Counted from the stretch's first letter, positions 8,074-17,428 are shown. The stretch is DNA of 24,816 nucleotides from JBKECY01 sp047975025 (GCA_047975025.1 JBKECY010000005.1:1-24816), one strand, 5' to 3'. Notes: a model not told the origin generated them from the sequence alone. A program made the numbers and translations.

Positions 8074-8091
8074 GGTTAGCAAAAACTAACC
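8074..8091. promoter_or_regulatory. Dyad GGTTAG-N6-CTAACC upstream of the first ABC pair
   Basis: A perfect inverted repeat, GGTTAG (8074-8079) and CTAACC (8086-8091), ends 14 bases before the ABC start codon. The same GTTAG-N6-CTAAC arrangement recurs at 11678-11693 before the ECF operon. The half-sites resemble those of DtxR/IdeR operators, but the spacing is six bases rather than one, so the binding protein is not identified. Confidence 0.55.
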
Positions 8092-8105
8092 AAAAAGGAG
8101 GTAAC

Positions 8106-9848
8106 ATGAAAGAAAAAGAAGAGAAGAGTGGGTTTTCCAGACTGCTCACATATGCCGGACCGCATAAAGGCACCTATATAGCCTCTGTGTTACTGGCGAT
8201 TCTGGGGGTGGCAGGTAATATAGTCCCGTATTTTGCAGTATCACAAATGATTATTGCGCTGATTCAGGGGAATACGCAGTTTTCATTCTACGTGATGTGG
8301 TGCCTGATTTCTGCCGGCGGCTTTCTGGTCAAAGGAATCTTCCACAGTGTATCAACCGGGCTTTCTCATAAGGCAACATTTGCGGTGATTTCGGAAATCA
8401 GGCGTCTGATTGCATCGAAGCTGACCAGAGTTCCCATGGGATATATACTCAATGTTCCGTCGGGCAAAATCAAGAACACAATGGTTGAAAAGGTAGACAG
8501 CATCGAGCCGACGCTTGCGCATGTACTGCCGGAGATGACCTCGAATCTGCTGGTACCGCTTGCCATCATCGTCTATTTGTTTATTCTTGACTGGAGAATG
8601 GCGCTGGTCTCCCTGATTACACTGCCTGTCGGAGCAGTATGCTTTATGGGAATGATGCGGGATTATGAAGTTAAGTTCAAAGAATATATTGGCGTCGGCA
8701 AGCATATGAATGCCACAGCGGTCGAGTATATCAATGGAATCGAAGTCATAAAAGCGTTCGGCCAGTCAGCGACATCGTATAAAAAATTCTCGCAGGCAGT
8801 GCATGCCAATGCGAACTTTGGATTGGACTGGATGAAAACAATCCAGGTGTATTCCGCTATGGGCATGGGAATCTGGCCGGCAGTCCTGATCGGTATTCTG
8901 CCGATTGGCTGTATCTTCTATATGGGAAACACATTGGATATGGCAACCTTTATCACGATTATTATATTGGCGCTGGGGATTATGCCCCCCTTGCTGGCCG
9001 CTATCTATTTTACAGACGATCTGGCCAAAATTGGAAGTATTATGCAGGATATAGGTGTCATATTAGATGAACCGGAGCAGAGCAGACCGCTGCGGGAAGC
9101 ACCTGTACAAGGGACACAGATCGAGCTTTCGAAGGTCACCTTCAAGTATGACAGTACCGAAATACTTCATGGCATTGACCTGCGGATTCCCGAAGGCAAG
9201 GTGACCGCACTGGTCGGTCCGTCGGGCGGCGGCAAGAGTACGATTGCCAAACTGATTGCTTCCTTTTGGGATGTGACCTCAGGGAGCATACGGATCGGCG
9301 GCGTGGATGTGCGCGAGATTCCGGTCAATCAGCTGACGGATCTGATTGCTTATGTGGCACAGGACAATTATTTATTCGATGAGTCGATCATGGATAATAT
9401 CCGTATGGGACGGCCCACTGCCGCAGATACGGAAGTGATAGAAGCTGCCAGGGCCGCAGGGTGCCATGAATTTATTATGGGCCTGGAGCATGGCTATGAA
9501 ACCATTGCCGGAGGCGCCGGCGGACATCTCTCAGGCGGGGAGCGGCAGCGTATCTCCATCGCCAGAGCGATGTTAAAAGATGCGCCTATCGTGATTCTGG
9601 ACGAAGCAACGGCCTACACAGATCCGGAAAACGAAGCCGTCATACAGGCAGCGGTGGCGCGTCTGGTACACGACAAGACACTCATTGTCATTGCACACAG
9701 ATTATCTACGATTGCTGATTCGGATCAGATTCTTGTGATTCACGACGGCAGGCTGGAAGGCGCCGGAACCCAAGACGAGCTGCTTGCATCATGCCCGTTG
9801 TATAAGGATATGTGGCTGGCGCACATCAGTGCCAAGGATGTAGCGTAA
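8106..9848 (+). CDS. YbtPQ-like ABC protein (TMD-NBD), first pair, first subunit
   Basis: This 580-residue fused half-transporter has about six membrane helices in residues 15-300 and an ATPase domain after about residue 335. ATPase motifs are Walker A GPSGGGKST, Q-loop VAQDNYLFD, signature HLSGGERQR, Walker B VILDEATAYTD and H-loop VIAHRLST. The ATGs are unambiguous: 8106 follows AAGGAGG. It forms a heterodimer with the next gene, 13 bases downstream. The closest named family is the YbtP/YbtQ and IrtAB group, which have exporter folds but import ferric siderophores. The D-loop reads YTDPENE, with Thr where Val or Leu is usual; its paralogue at 15664 shares this. Substrate is inferred from context only. 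Confidence 0.85.
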   Translation: MKEKEEKSGFSRLLTYAGPHKGTYIASVLLAILGVAGNIVPYFAVSQMIIALIQGNTQFSFYVMWCLISAGGFLVKGIFHSVSTGLSHKATFAVISEIRRLIASKLTRVPMGYILNVPSGKIKNTMVEKVDSIEPTLAHVLPEMTSNLLVPLAIIVYLFILDWRMALVSLITLPVGAVCFMGMMRDYEVKFKEYIGVGKHMNATAVEYINGIEVIKAFGQSATSYKKFSQAVHANANFGLDWMKTIQVYSAMGMGIWPAVLIGILPIGCIFYMGNTLDMATFITIIILALGIMPPLLAAIYFTDDLAKIGSIMQDIGVILDEPEQSRPLREAPVQGTQIELSKVTFKYDSTEILHGIDLRIPEGKVTALVGPSGGGKSTIAKLIASFWDVTSGSIRIGGVDVREIPVNQLTDLIAYVAQDNYLFDESIMDNIRMGRPTAADTEVIEAARAAGCHEFIMGLEHGYETIAGGAGGHLSGGERQRISIARAMLKDAPIVILDEATAYTDPENEAVIQAAVARLVHDKTLIVIAHRLSTIADSDQILVIHDGRLEGAGTQDELLASCPLYKDMWLAHISAKDVA

Positions 9849-9861
9849 GGAGGAAGAAAAA

Positions 9862-11601
9862 ATGATAGAAATTATGAAGAAGTTCTTCGTGTTTGCAGGA
9901 GAGCGCAAGAGAACATTCAAGCAGGCCATCTTCCTGTCCATCTTAAATTCCATGTTTCAGGCATTGCAGATTATGGCTGTTTACATGGTATTAGAGGCTC
10001 TGGTCGAACAGCGGGTCAATGCGCAGACGGCCTGGGGAGCCTTTGGAATCATGGCACTTAGTGTATTGGGCGGGATTTTTACCAAGCATAATAGCACGCT
10101 GGCACAGGCCAAAGGCAGCTTTTATATGTGTGCAGATAAGCGCACTGCGATTGCTGACCGTATGAAGTATATGCCTATGGGGTATTTTAACAGCAACAGT
10201 CTGGGTTCCATTACAGCAACTGTGACCAGCACCATGGAAGATCTGCAGGATATTGCACCGCGTGTCATGGACAAGATGCTCCATGGTCTTATTCATGCCG
10301 GTATTATTACACTGATGCTGCTCTTCTTCGATTGGCGGATCGCGCTGATCGTCATTGCAGGAATCATTCTGTTCTTCGCTGTAAATGCACTGATGCAAAG
10401 CAAGTCCAAAAAGATTTCTCCGGCGCGCGTCCAGGCGCAGGCTTCACTGGTCGGAGCGATACTTGAATACGTGCAGGGGATGAGTGTCGTACGCTCGTTT
10501 AATCTGGCGCATAATGCGAATACACAGGTCGCAAAAGCAATTGAGGAATGTGAAAGAAAAAATATCAGTCTTGAAATGGCATTTTTGCCCTATATGTTCG
10601 TCCAGACGCTGTTGTTAAAATGGGTCAGTGTCATCATGCTGCTGGCATCTGTCTATTTTACTTTGCAGGGCAGTATGGCGGTTACGGCATGCCTCATGAT
10701 TATGATTATGGCCTTCATCATATACAGCCAGCTTGAGTCGGCAGGCAGTATGTCCGCTCTGATGCGAAGCATGGATGTGAGTATCAACCGCGTGCAGGAA
10801 ATCAGCAGTACGCCGGTCATGGATATAGAGGGGATGGACATTGTACCTTCCCGCAAAACAATTGAGGCATCTCATATCAGTTTTTCCTACGGTAATCGCA
10901 CCATCATTGATGATGTAAGTTTCTCAATACCGGAGGGAACAACAACTGCAGTGATCGGGCCGTCCGGCGGTGGGAAGACCACACTGTGCAATCTGATCAC
11001 AAGATTCTGGGATGTAGATGCGGGTCAGATTACTCTGGGAGGCCGCGATGTAAGAGAGTATACGCTGGATAGCCTGCTGGCGAATTTTAGTATGGTCTTT
11101 CAGTCGGTCTATCTGTTCAATGATACGATTGAGAATAATATCAAATTTGGCAAACCGGATGCCACTCTTGAGGAAGTACGCCAAGCTGCACGCAAAGCCT
11201 GCTGTGACGACTTTATTATGGCTTTGCCGCAGGGGTATGACACTGTAATCAGTGAGGGAGGTAGCACGATCTCAGGGGGTGAAAAACAGCGGATTTCCAT
11301 TGCGCGGGCCATACTAAAGGATGCACCGGTCATCATTTTGGATGAGGCGACAGCCAATGTAGACCCGGAAAATGAAGGGCGGCTGCAGGAGGCCATTGCG
11401 GAGCTTACGAAAAACAAGACCATCATTATGATTGCCCACCGCCTTAAGACGGTGCAAAATGCCGATCAGATTCTGGTGCTGGATCAGGGGAAAATCATAC
11501 AGCGGGGAACACCCACCCAGCTCATTGCTCAGGATGGAATTTACAAAGAATTTGTGGGAATGCGGGAAAAGACAATTGGCTGGAAGCTGGCTTCGGTATA
11601 A
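9862..11601 (+). CDS. YbtPQ-like ABC protein (TMD-NBD), first pair, second subunit
   Basis: This 579-residue half-transporter is the partner of the preceding gene. A six-helix membrane domain covers about residues 20-300. ATPase motifs are Walker A GPSGGGKTT, Q-loop VFQSVYLFN, signature TISGGEKQR, Walker B IILDEATANVD and H-loop MIAHRLKT. AAGGAGG precedes ATG 9862; a second in-frame ATG lies at 9874. All catalytic residues are present, so both sites of the heterodimer could be active. Its D-loop (NVDPENE) differs from the first subunit, and the same first/second difference is kept in the pair at 15664-19186, showing that the pair was duplicated as a unit. Confidence 0.85.
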   Translation: MIEIMKKFFVFAGERKRTFKQAIFLSILNSMFQALQIMAVYMVLEALVEQRVNAQTAWGAFGIMALSVLGGIFTKHNSTLAQAKGSFYMCADKRTAIADRMKYMPMGYFNSNSLGSITATVTSTMEDLQDIAPRVMDKMLHGLIHAGIITLMLLFFDWRIALIVIAGIILFFAVNALMQSKSKKISPARVQAQASLVGAILEYVQGMSVVRSFNLAHNANTQVAKAIEECERKNISLEMAFLPYMFVQTLLLKWVSVIMLLASVYFTLQGSMAVTACLMIMIMAFIIYSQLESAGSMSALMRSMDVSINRVQEISSTPVMDIEGMDIVPSRKTIEASHISFSYGNRTIIDDVSFSIPEGTTTAVIGPSGGGKTTLCNLITRFWDVDAGQITLGGRDVREYTLDSLLANFSMVFQSVYLFNDTIENNIKFGKPDATLEEVRQAARKACCDDFIMALPQGYDTVISEGGSTISGGEKQRISIARAILKDAPVIILDEATANVDPENEGRLQEAIAELTKNKTIIMIAHRLKTVQNADQILVLDQGKIIQRGTPTQLIAQDGIYKEFVGMREKTIGWKLASV

Positions 11602-11657
11602 GTCCAATTGGAGCATTCGCCGTCCGAATGGAGCGGAAAACGCGGCGTAAGCTGCAC

Positions 11658-11694
11658 TATAATATAGGGTAATGGTAGTTAGCTCAAGCTAACC
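11658..11694 (+). promoter_or_regulatory. Promoter -10 and GTTAG-N6-CTAAC operator of the ECF operon
   Basis: A perfect TATAAT (11658-11663) has no recognisable -35 at 17 bases (GGAAAA), suggesting an activated promoter. Just downstream is the perfect dyad GTTAGC-TCAA-GCTAAC (11678-11693), covering about +9 to +24 from the expected start, where a repressor would block transcription. It matches the dyad at 8074-8091 in both half-site and spacing. The operon may thus respond to both an activator (perhaps the AraC protein encoded in it) and a repressor; this is inference. Confidence 0.55.
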
Positions 11695-11732
11695 ACATCT
11701 TGTTACTGATAAAGGTTAAATGAGGAGGAGAC

Positions 11733-12314
11733 ATGAACAAGAAATTACAGGCAAAGGATTTAATCAATGTAGGTATTTTTACAGCGATTTATGCAGTCAT
11801 CAGTATGGCTGTGGCTATGATTGGGTACATACCCATTTTCATACCGCTCATTACGGTATTGGTTCCTTTTATTGGCGGGATTCCTTTTATGCTGTTTCTG
11901 ACCCGGGTCAAAAAATTCGGTATGATACTGATTATGTCTGTCATTATAGGTGTACTGATGGCCCTGACAGGTATGGGCTTCTGGGCAATTCCCACGTCTA
12001 TCATCTCAGGTGTGCTGGCAGAGCTTGTATACAAAGCAGGCGACTATAGAAGTGCCAGACAGGCGATTTTGTGCTATGGTATTTTCAGCCTGTGGCTGAT
12101 TGGTAATTTCATACCGATGGTCATAACACGCAGCAGCTATTTTGCCGGAATAGAGAGTGGGTTCGGAGAAGAGTATGCAGCTACATTAAGTTCTTATATT
12201 CCGGACTGGAGTCTCTTGCCGCTGCTGGCAGCGTGCTTTGTCTTTGGCTTGCTGGGCGGCCTGTTGGGAAGAGCTGTGATGAAAAAGCACTTTATACGTG
12301 CCGGTATTGCGTAA
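11733..12314 (+). CDS. MptD/Trep_Strep-family ECF substrate-binding (S) component
   Basis: This 193-residue, very hydrophobic protein has five to six predicted helices, starting VGIFTAIYAVISMAVAMI. It is followed at once by EcfT and a double EcfA, so it should be the membrane-embedded substrate binder of an energy-coupling factor importer. The N-terminal KDLINVGIFTAIY pattern and length fit the MptD (TIGR02185-type) group, often found beside YbtPQ-like ABC pairs. AGGAGGAG precedes ATG 11733. Its substrate is not known; a metallophore or related small molecule is suggested by context only. Confidence 0.75.
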   Translation: MNKKLQAKDLINVGIFTAIYAVISMAVAMIGYIPIFIPLITVLVPFIGGIPFMLFLTRVKKFGMILIMSVIIGVLMALTGMGFWAIPTSIISGVLAELVYKAGDYRSARQAILCYGIFSLWLIGNFIPMVITRSSYFAGIESGFGEEYAATLSSYIPDWSLLPLLAACFVFGLLGGLLGRAVMKKHFIRAGIA

Positions 12315-13048
12315 TGAGCTATGAATTTATGCAGAGCACAATACGCGCTAAGACAATTGTACTTGACCCCAGAACCAAGATTGCTATGGTTCTGACGGTC
12401 AGTATTATTATGCTAAGCGGGGGAGACGAACGCTGGATGCAGGTCATCTATCCGATTCTCATGGCGTTCCCGCTCCTGTTCCTGCTGGCCGGCAGAAAGT
12501 ACAAGGCAATTGCGGTGTACTGCGGTATTTATGCGGCGGCATATGCAAGTCTTCTTCTGGTGGCACCTTTGACCAGCGGAATGGTCAATTTCCTCTTGCT
12601 GGCATTGTGCGGTATTTTTTCCAGATTCATGCCCAGTATTATGATGGGATATTTTCTGGTCAGTACGACTACAGTCAGTGAATTTATGGCTGCCATGAAC
12701 CGGATGCATGTCACAGAAAAGATTAGTATCCCGATTTCAGTAATGTTTCGCTTCTTTCCGACAGTAGGCGAAGAATATACGGCGATTCGGGATGCAATGA
12801 AGATGCGTGGGATACGTATGGGCGGCGGCAATCCGGCAGCGATGCTGGAGTACAGGCTGGTGCCTATGATGATGTCAACCGTCAAAATCGGTGAAGAGCT
12901 TTCTTCCGCGGCATTGACACGAGGCTTGGGAGCACCGGTGGCCAGAACGAATGTCTGCCGTATCGGCTTTAGAATGGCAGACTATCTGCTGCTGGCGGTA
13001 TGTGTGCTTGCCTGCCTGGTGTTCTTTGTGCAAAGTTTCATAGTATAA
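12314..13048 (+). CDS. ECF transporter transmembrane component EcfT
   Basis: This 244-residue membrane protein couples ATP hydrolysis to the S component. It has several hydrophobic helices in residues 23-125 and a C-terminal one, with a cytoplasmic coupling region between. Two Ala-x-x-x-Arg-Gly type coupling motifs are visible, AMKMRGI and ALTRGLG, after the conserved RFFPTVGEEY segment. The start ATG 12314 overlaps the S component stop by one base (TAATG), so translation is coupled. A longer in-frame start at 12233 lies deep inside the upstream gene and is rejected. Confidence 0.85.
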   Translation: MSYEFMQSTIRAKTIVLDPRTKIAMVLTVSIIMLSGGDERWMQVIYPILMAFPLLFLLAGRKYKAIAVYCGIYAAAYASLLLVAPLTSGMVNFLLLALCGIFSRFMPSIMMGYFLVSTTTVSEFMAAMNRMHVTEKISIPISVMFRFFPTVGEEYTAIRDAMKMRGIRMGGGNPAAMLEYRLVPMMMSTVKIGEELSSAALTRGLGAPVARTNVCRIGFRMADYLLLAVCVLACLVFFVQSFIV

Positions 13049-13068
13049 AAGTCAAGAAGGCAGGGTAT

Positions 13069-14544
13069 ATGATCGAATTCAAGGATGTTTCGTTTTATTA
13101 TGGAGAAGAGGCGGCGCAAGGAGTCCGCCATATCAGCCTGACCGCCAAACGCGGTGAGGTCATTTTGCTGTGTGGGGAGTCCGGCTGCGGCAAGACGACG
13201 ATTACAAGACTGGTCAATGGTCTGATTCCGCACTATTATGAAGGTACGCTGACAGGCAGTGTGACGGTACAGGGCAGGGAAATTCAGGAAACGCCGCTCT
13301 ATGACATGGCGCCTTTGGTCGGCTCAGTATTTCAAAATCCCCGTTCGCAGTTCTTCAATGTGGATACCACCAGTGAGCTGGCGTTTGGATGTGAAAATCT
13401 GGGAATGCCAGAAGAAGAAATCTTACAGAGGATGGAGCAGACTGTGCGGGAATTTGGTATGCAGAATCTAATGGGAAGAAATATATTTAAGCTTTCCGGG
13501 GGTGAAAAGCAGAAAATCGCCTGCGCATCCGTAGGGACATTGCAGCCGGATATTATTGTTCTGGATGAGCCCTCCTCCAATCTGGATATAGTGGCCATCG
13601 AGGAACTAAGGAAGATGCTCAGCCTGTGGAAAGCACAGCAGAAGACAATTCTGATCTCTGAGCATCGGCTGTATTATCTGCGGGAGTTGATTGATCGTGT
13701 CTACTATATGGCTGACGGAGAAATTTGCGGCGAATATACCGCCGCACAGTTTTTACAGTTATCGGTAGCAGAGCTTGCGGCCAAGGGTCTGCGCCCGCTG
13801 ACGCTGGAAAGTCTGGCTGCCGATACCCTGCCTGTGGCAGCAGAGCAGGATAAACCCTGTGAAGTACTCACACTGCATAATTTCAAATTCTCATATTCCA
13901 AAGAGGCGGAGACGCTTGATGTGCCGCAGCTGTGCCTGCCGCAGGGGGAAGTGATTGCCTTGGTCGGTTATAATGGGGCAGGTAAATCAACATTTGCCAG
14001 ATGCCTGTGCGGCCTGGAGAAAAAATGCCGGGCCACGCTTGCCTTTGACGGCAAGACACACAAGCAAAAGGAGTTCCTGCGGCAGGGCTATATGGTCATG
14101 CAGGATGTGAATCATCAGCTGTTTACGGAAAGTGTACTCGAAGAAGTCCTGCTCAGTATGCAGGAGCCGCAAGAAGAAAAAGCGTGCCAGATTCTGGAGA
14201 AGCTGGATCTGCTTTCTATGAAAGAGCTGCATCCCATGTCTTTGTCCGGCGGCGAAAAGCAGCGCGTGGCGATTGCCTCTGCGATTGCCTCGCAGCGTCC
14301 ATTGATATTATTTGACGAACCGACCAGCGGGCTGGATCACAGACATATGCAGGAAGTGGCATCTACTATAAAAAGTCTGACAAAAGAGGGAAAGACCGTA
14401 CTGGTAGTCACTCACGACCCGGAATTCATTCTGTCCTGCTGCAGCTATGTGATACATCTGGCAGCGGGAAAGGTAGTACGTGAATATGCGCTTGATGTAC
14501 AGGGAATTGAAGAGGTAATAGACTTTTTTCGAAATGTATCGTGA
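13069..14544 (+). CDS. Fused double ATPase of the ECF transporter (EcfA-EcfA')
   Basis: This 491-residue protein contains two complete nucleotide-binding domains in tandem. The first has Walker A GESGCGKTT, signature LSGGEKQK and Walker B IIVLDEPSSNLD. The second, from about residue 265, has Walker A GYNGAGKST, signature LSGGEKQR and Walker B LILFDEPTSGLD. Both catalytic glutamates are present. Such fused ATPases power ECF importers together with EcfT, which is encoded directly upstream. ATG 13069 follows AAGGCAGGG and begins the usual MIEFKDVSFYY; the in-frame start at 13000 is inside ecfT. The stop overlaps the region of the next start, so the AraC gene is in the same operon. Confidence 0.9.
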   Translation: MIEFKDVSFYYGEEAAQGVRHISLTAKRGEVILLCGESGCGKTTITRLVNGLIPHYYEGTLTGSVTVQGREIQETPLYDMAPLVGSVFQNPRSQFFNVDTTSELAFGCENLGMPEEEILQRMEQTVREFGMQNLMGRNIFKLSGGEKQKIACASVGTLQPDIIVLDEPSSNLDIVAIEELRKMLSLWKAQQKTILISEHRLYYLRELIDRVYYMADGEICGEYTAAQFLQLSVAELAAKGLRPLTLESLAADTLPVAAEQDKPCEVLTLHNFKFSYSKEAETLDVPQLCLPQGEVIALVGYNGAGKSTFARCLCGLEKKCRATLAFDGKTHKQKEFLRQGYMVMQDVNHQLFTESVLEEVLLSMQEPQEEKACQILEKLDLLSMKELHPMSLSGGEKQRVAIASAIASQRPLILFDEPTSGLDHRHMQEVASTIKSLTKEGKTVLVVTHDPEFILSCCSYVIHLAAGKVVREYALDVQGIEEVIDFFRNVS

Positions 14545-14558
14545 AAGGAAGCGGACAG

Positions 14559-15569
14559 ATGTTAGCGGATACGACGATGGGAAGCAATGTAAGTCTGGTG
14601 GCTGGACAAGGGGACTGCTATGTCTATAAGGTGCAGGAGGGGGAAGGCGAAGGTACTATTACGATGTACCATGTACTGCCCGGCTTGTATATTCTGTATA
14701 ATGATTTCCATATGGGCCAATGCTTTTCACAATTTCAGACAGGAGTGGATATGGTCTGTATCGACCATTGCCGGGAGGGACGTATCGAATGGGAAGTGAA
14801 GAATAATTCGTACGTATACTTGGAGGCAGGTGATATGCAGATCAGTACCCGGAGTCGGCATATGCGCAATTTTGGATTTCCGCTTAAGCACTATCATGGC
14901 ATTACGGTCGGTATTTGCATTGAAGAGGGACGGGAATCTCTGAATACGATGATGGATGGGTTCTCTGTGGATCTGGAGTCGTTACTGGGCAAAGTCGCCG
15001 CATCCGACAGACCGTTTATCATGCGGGCCGGCCGCAGAATCGAGCATATTTTCTCGGAAATGTATGATGTGGCAGAAGAGATACGCAATACGTATTTTAA
15101 GATCAAGATCATAGAGCTTCTGCTGTTTCTGGAACATACGGATATTCCGGCAAATCGTGATGAGCGTCCGTATCTGTCAAAGTCACAGGTTGAGAAGACC
15201 AGACAGGTGATGCAGGTGATGACCGAGAATCTGGAGCATCATTATACACTGCAGGAACTGTCTGCGATGTTCGCGTTTCCATTGACCACAATGAAATGCT
15301 GCTTCAAGGGAGTCTATGGAATGTCAATTTATGCATATGCCAGAACCTATCGTATGAATGCGGCCGCAGTCATGCTCAAGCAGACACAGGATTCCGTACT
15401 GACCATTGCCAATAAGGTGGGGTATGAGAATGCCAGCAAATTTGCGGCCGCTTTTAAATCTGTTCTGCACAGTACTCCGGCTAAATATCGGGAGATGACA
15501 GCTGAGGCGGCATGCGAGATCCACCGTCCAGGCGGAGCAGAGGCAATCATGAGGAGCAGACAGACCTAA
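14559..15569 (+). CDS. AraC-family transcriptional regulator
   Basis: This 336-residue protein ends in a double helix-turn-helix of the AraC type: TLQELSAMFAFPLTTMKCCF and, further on, VLTIANKVGYENASKFAAAF followed by TPAKYREM. The N-terminal two thirds is a ligand-sensing domain not recognised in detail. I prefer ATG 14559, with AAGGA nine bases upstream, over GTG 14541, which overlaps the upstream stop and has no site. Its layout and place resemble YbtA, an AraC regulator that activates yersiniabactin genes when bound to the ferric siderophore; by analogy it may activate the uptake genes here. The operon ends with a strong terminator 14 bases later. Confidence 0.85.
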   Translation: MLADTTMGSNVSLVAGQGDCYVYKVQEGEGEGTITMYHVLPGLYILYNDFHMGQCFSQFQTGVDMVCIDHCREGRIEWEVKNNSYVYLEAGDMQISTRSRHMRNFGFPLKHYHGITVGICIEEGRESLNTMMDGFSVDLESLLGKVAASDRPFIMRAGRRIEHIFSEMYDVAEEIRNTYFKIKIIELLLFLEHTDIPANRDERPYLSKSQVEKTRQVMQVMTENLEHHYTLQELSAMFAFPLTTMKCCFKGVYGMSIYAYARTYRMNAAAVMLKQTQDSVLTIANKVGYENASKFAAAFKSVLHSTPAKYREMTAEAACEIHRPGGAEAIMRSRQT

Positions 15570-15582
15570 TAGAGCAAGATAC

Positions 15583-15617
15583 AATAAAGACGACGAAAAG
15601 GTCGTCTTTATTTTTTT
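15583..15617 (+). terminator. Strong intrinsic terminator after the AraC gene
   Basis: A perfect 12-bp stem, AATAAAGACGAC (15583-15594) with GTCGTCTTTATT (15601-15612), has a GAAAAG loop and a run of T to 15617. It lies only 46 bases before the second ABC pair. I see no clear promoter between the two, so partial termination may set the level of the second pair. Confidence 0.85.
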
Positions 15618-15663
15618 GAAAACAAAAACAGGAGTAGTAAGTATGACACAAGGAGGTAAGTCA

Positions 15664-17412
15664 ATGCGGTTTGGAAATGTAATAGGGCAGGTTCTGCGAT
15701 TTGCCGGAACATGCAGATGGAAAATGATAATTTCTGTCCTTTCGGCCATTGTGAGTGTGGCAGGAGGTCTGGTTCCATTCTGGAGCACCTATGAAATTAT
15801 ACTGGTGCTGACACAGGCAGATGCGGCAGGAGGAACCATATGGATGTGGGGGCTGATTGGTGTGGGAGGGTACCTGATTAAAATTGCTTTTTATGGACTT
15901 TCTACCATATTATCACACCGCAGTGCCTATCAGATTCTGGAGAACATGAGACTGTATATCGCAGGGCGTCTGCAAAGAGCACCGCTTGGGACAGTTCTCT
16001 CTAAGACCTCAGGAGAACTTAAGAACTGCATCGTTGACCGGATAGAGACGATTGAGCTGCCGCTGGCACACATGATTCCGGAGGGGATTTCCAACTTGCT
16101 TCTGCCGCTGGCCATCTGCATTTATATATTTATACTGGACTGGCGGATGGCGCTGGCTACGTTAGTCAGTATTCCGTTAGGGTTTGCAGTCTATGCGGTA
16201 ATGATGCGCAATTACAACAGCCAGTATGCCTCCTATATGGCAGCCGGCAATCGGGTCAATAGTGTGATTGTGGAGTATATTGAAGGGATTCAGGTGATCA
16301 AGGCATTCAATCAATCCACAGGCTCTTATGCCAGATATGCAGAAACAGTTGCTTCGTTTCTGCAATACACTCTGGATTGGTTCAAGAGTACATGGAAGCT
16401 GATGAATCTGGGAGCGGCCATCCTGCCCTCGACACTTCTGGGCGTACTCCCCATGGGGATGTACCTGTACAGCCAGGGGGAATTACAGCCGTCTGAACTG
16501 ACGCTGTGTATGATTCTGGCGCTTAGTCTTGTGAGCTCAGCCAGCTGGTTCAATGTTGCTGTGAATGATTATAAATCCATTGAGTATGCGGTACGGGATG
16601 CCCGGGAGCTTATGGAAATGGAAGAAATCCGCGCTGCCCAAAAGCAGGCGGAAATCACACAGCAGGGAATAGAATTCTCGCATGTTTCGTTCGCCTATCA
16701 TGAGGAAACGGGTGATGTGCTGCACGATATAAGCTTTTCCCTGCCGGTGGGAAGCTTTACGGCACTTGTCGGGCCTTCCGGCGGAGGTAAATCTACGATT
16801 GCCCGGCTGCTGGCCAGATTCTGGGATGTAAAAAAGGGAAGTATCAGAATCGGAGGTGCCTATCTGCAGGATATTCCGCCGAAACAGCTTTCCAATATGA
16901 TAAGTTATGTGACGCAGGATAACTTTTTGTTCAATTGTTCTTTGCTTGAGAATATACGCCTTGGAAATCCACAGGCGACGGATGCGCAGGTGCGGGCGGC
17001 TGCCCAAGCAGCCGAATGCAATGAGTTTCTGGAAAAACTTGAGCATGGCTGGGAAACCTCTGCCGGTGAGGCGGGGAATAAACTTTCCGGGGGCGAAAAG
17101 CAGCGCATTGCAATTGCCCGGGCGATGTTAAAAGATGCGCCTATTGTTATATTAGATGAAGCTACTGCTTTTACGGATCCGGAGAATGAAGAAAAACTGC
17201 AGGCTTCTCTGGCAAGGCTTACCGAGGGCAAGACACTTCTGGTAATTGCGCATAGACTGTCGACCATCCGCAAGGCAGATCAGATTCTGCTGCTGACCGA
17301 AGGAAGAATTACTGCGCGGGGGACACAAGAAGAACTGCTGGCAGGCAGTCCGCTGTACAAGGAGTTGTGGGAAGCCCATATTGGCAGCCGTCAATGGGCC
17401 GCGGGCAAGTGA
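15664..17412 (+). CDS. YbtPQ-like ABC protein (TMD-NBD), second pair, first subunit
   Basis: This 582-residue half-transporter is a paralogue of the gene at 8106. Motifs are Walker A GPSGGGKST, Q-loop VTQDNFLFN, signature KLSGGEKQR, Walker B VILDEATAFTD and H-loop VIAHRLST. The D-loop has the same Thr (FTDPENE) as its paralogue. ATG 15664 has a perfect AAGGAGGT six bases upstream; an in-frame ATG at 15643 has a weaker site (AGGAG at eight bases) and would add seven residues, so either is possible. It is followed after 16 bases by its partner. Likely role: heterodimeric uptake of a ferric siderophore or similar compound, inferred from family and context. Confidence 0.85.
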   Translation: MRFGNVIGQVLRFAGTCRWKMIISVLSAIVSVAGGLVPFWSTYEIILVLTQADAAGGTIWMWGLIGVGGYLIKIAFYGLSTILSHRSAYQILENMRLYIAGRLQRAPLGTVLSKTSGELKNCIVDRIETIELPLAHMIPEGISNLLLPLAICIYIFILDWRMALATLVSIPLGFAVYAVMMRNYNSQYASYMAAGNRVNSVIVEYIEGIQVIKAFNQSTGSYARYAETVASFLQYTLDWFKSTWKLMNLGAAILPSTLLGVLPMGMYLYSQGELQPSELTLCMILALSLVSSASWFNVAVNDYKSIEYAVRDARELMEMEEIRAAQKQAEITQQGIEFSHVSFAYHEETGDVLHDISFSLPVGSFTALVGPSGGGKSTIARLLARFWDVKKGSIRIGGAYLQDIPPKQLSNMISYVTQDNFLFNCSLLENIRLGNPQATDAQVRAAAQAAECNEFLEKLEHGWETSAGEAGNKLSGGEKQRIAIARAMLKDAPIVILDEATAFTDPENEEKLQASLARLTEGKTLLVIAHRLSTIRKADQILLLTEGRITARGTQEELLAGSPLYKELWEAHIGSRQWAAGK

Positions 17413-17428
17413 AGGAAAGGAGCAGAGT

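Noticed and set aside
8074..8091. Classical DtxR/IdeR box
   Set aside because: Half-sites are similar, but the consensus has one central base where this has six, so the name is not justified.
11602..11650. Small hairpin (CATTCG, CGAATG at 11614-11630) as terminator of the first ABC pair
   Set aside because: Six base pairs, no T run; too weak to call.
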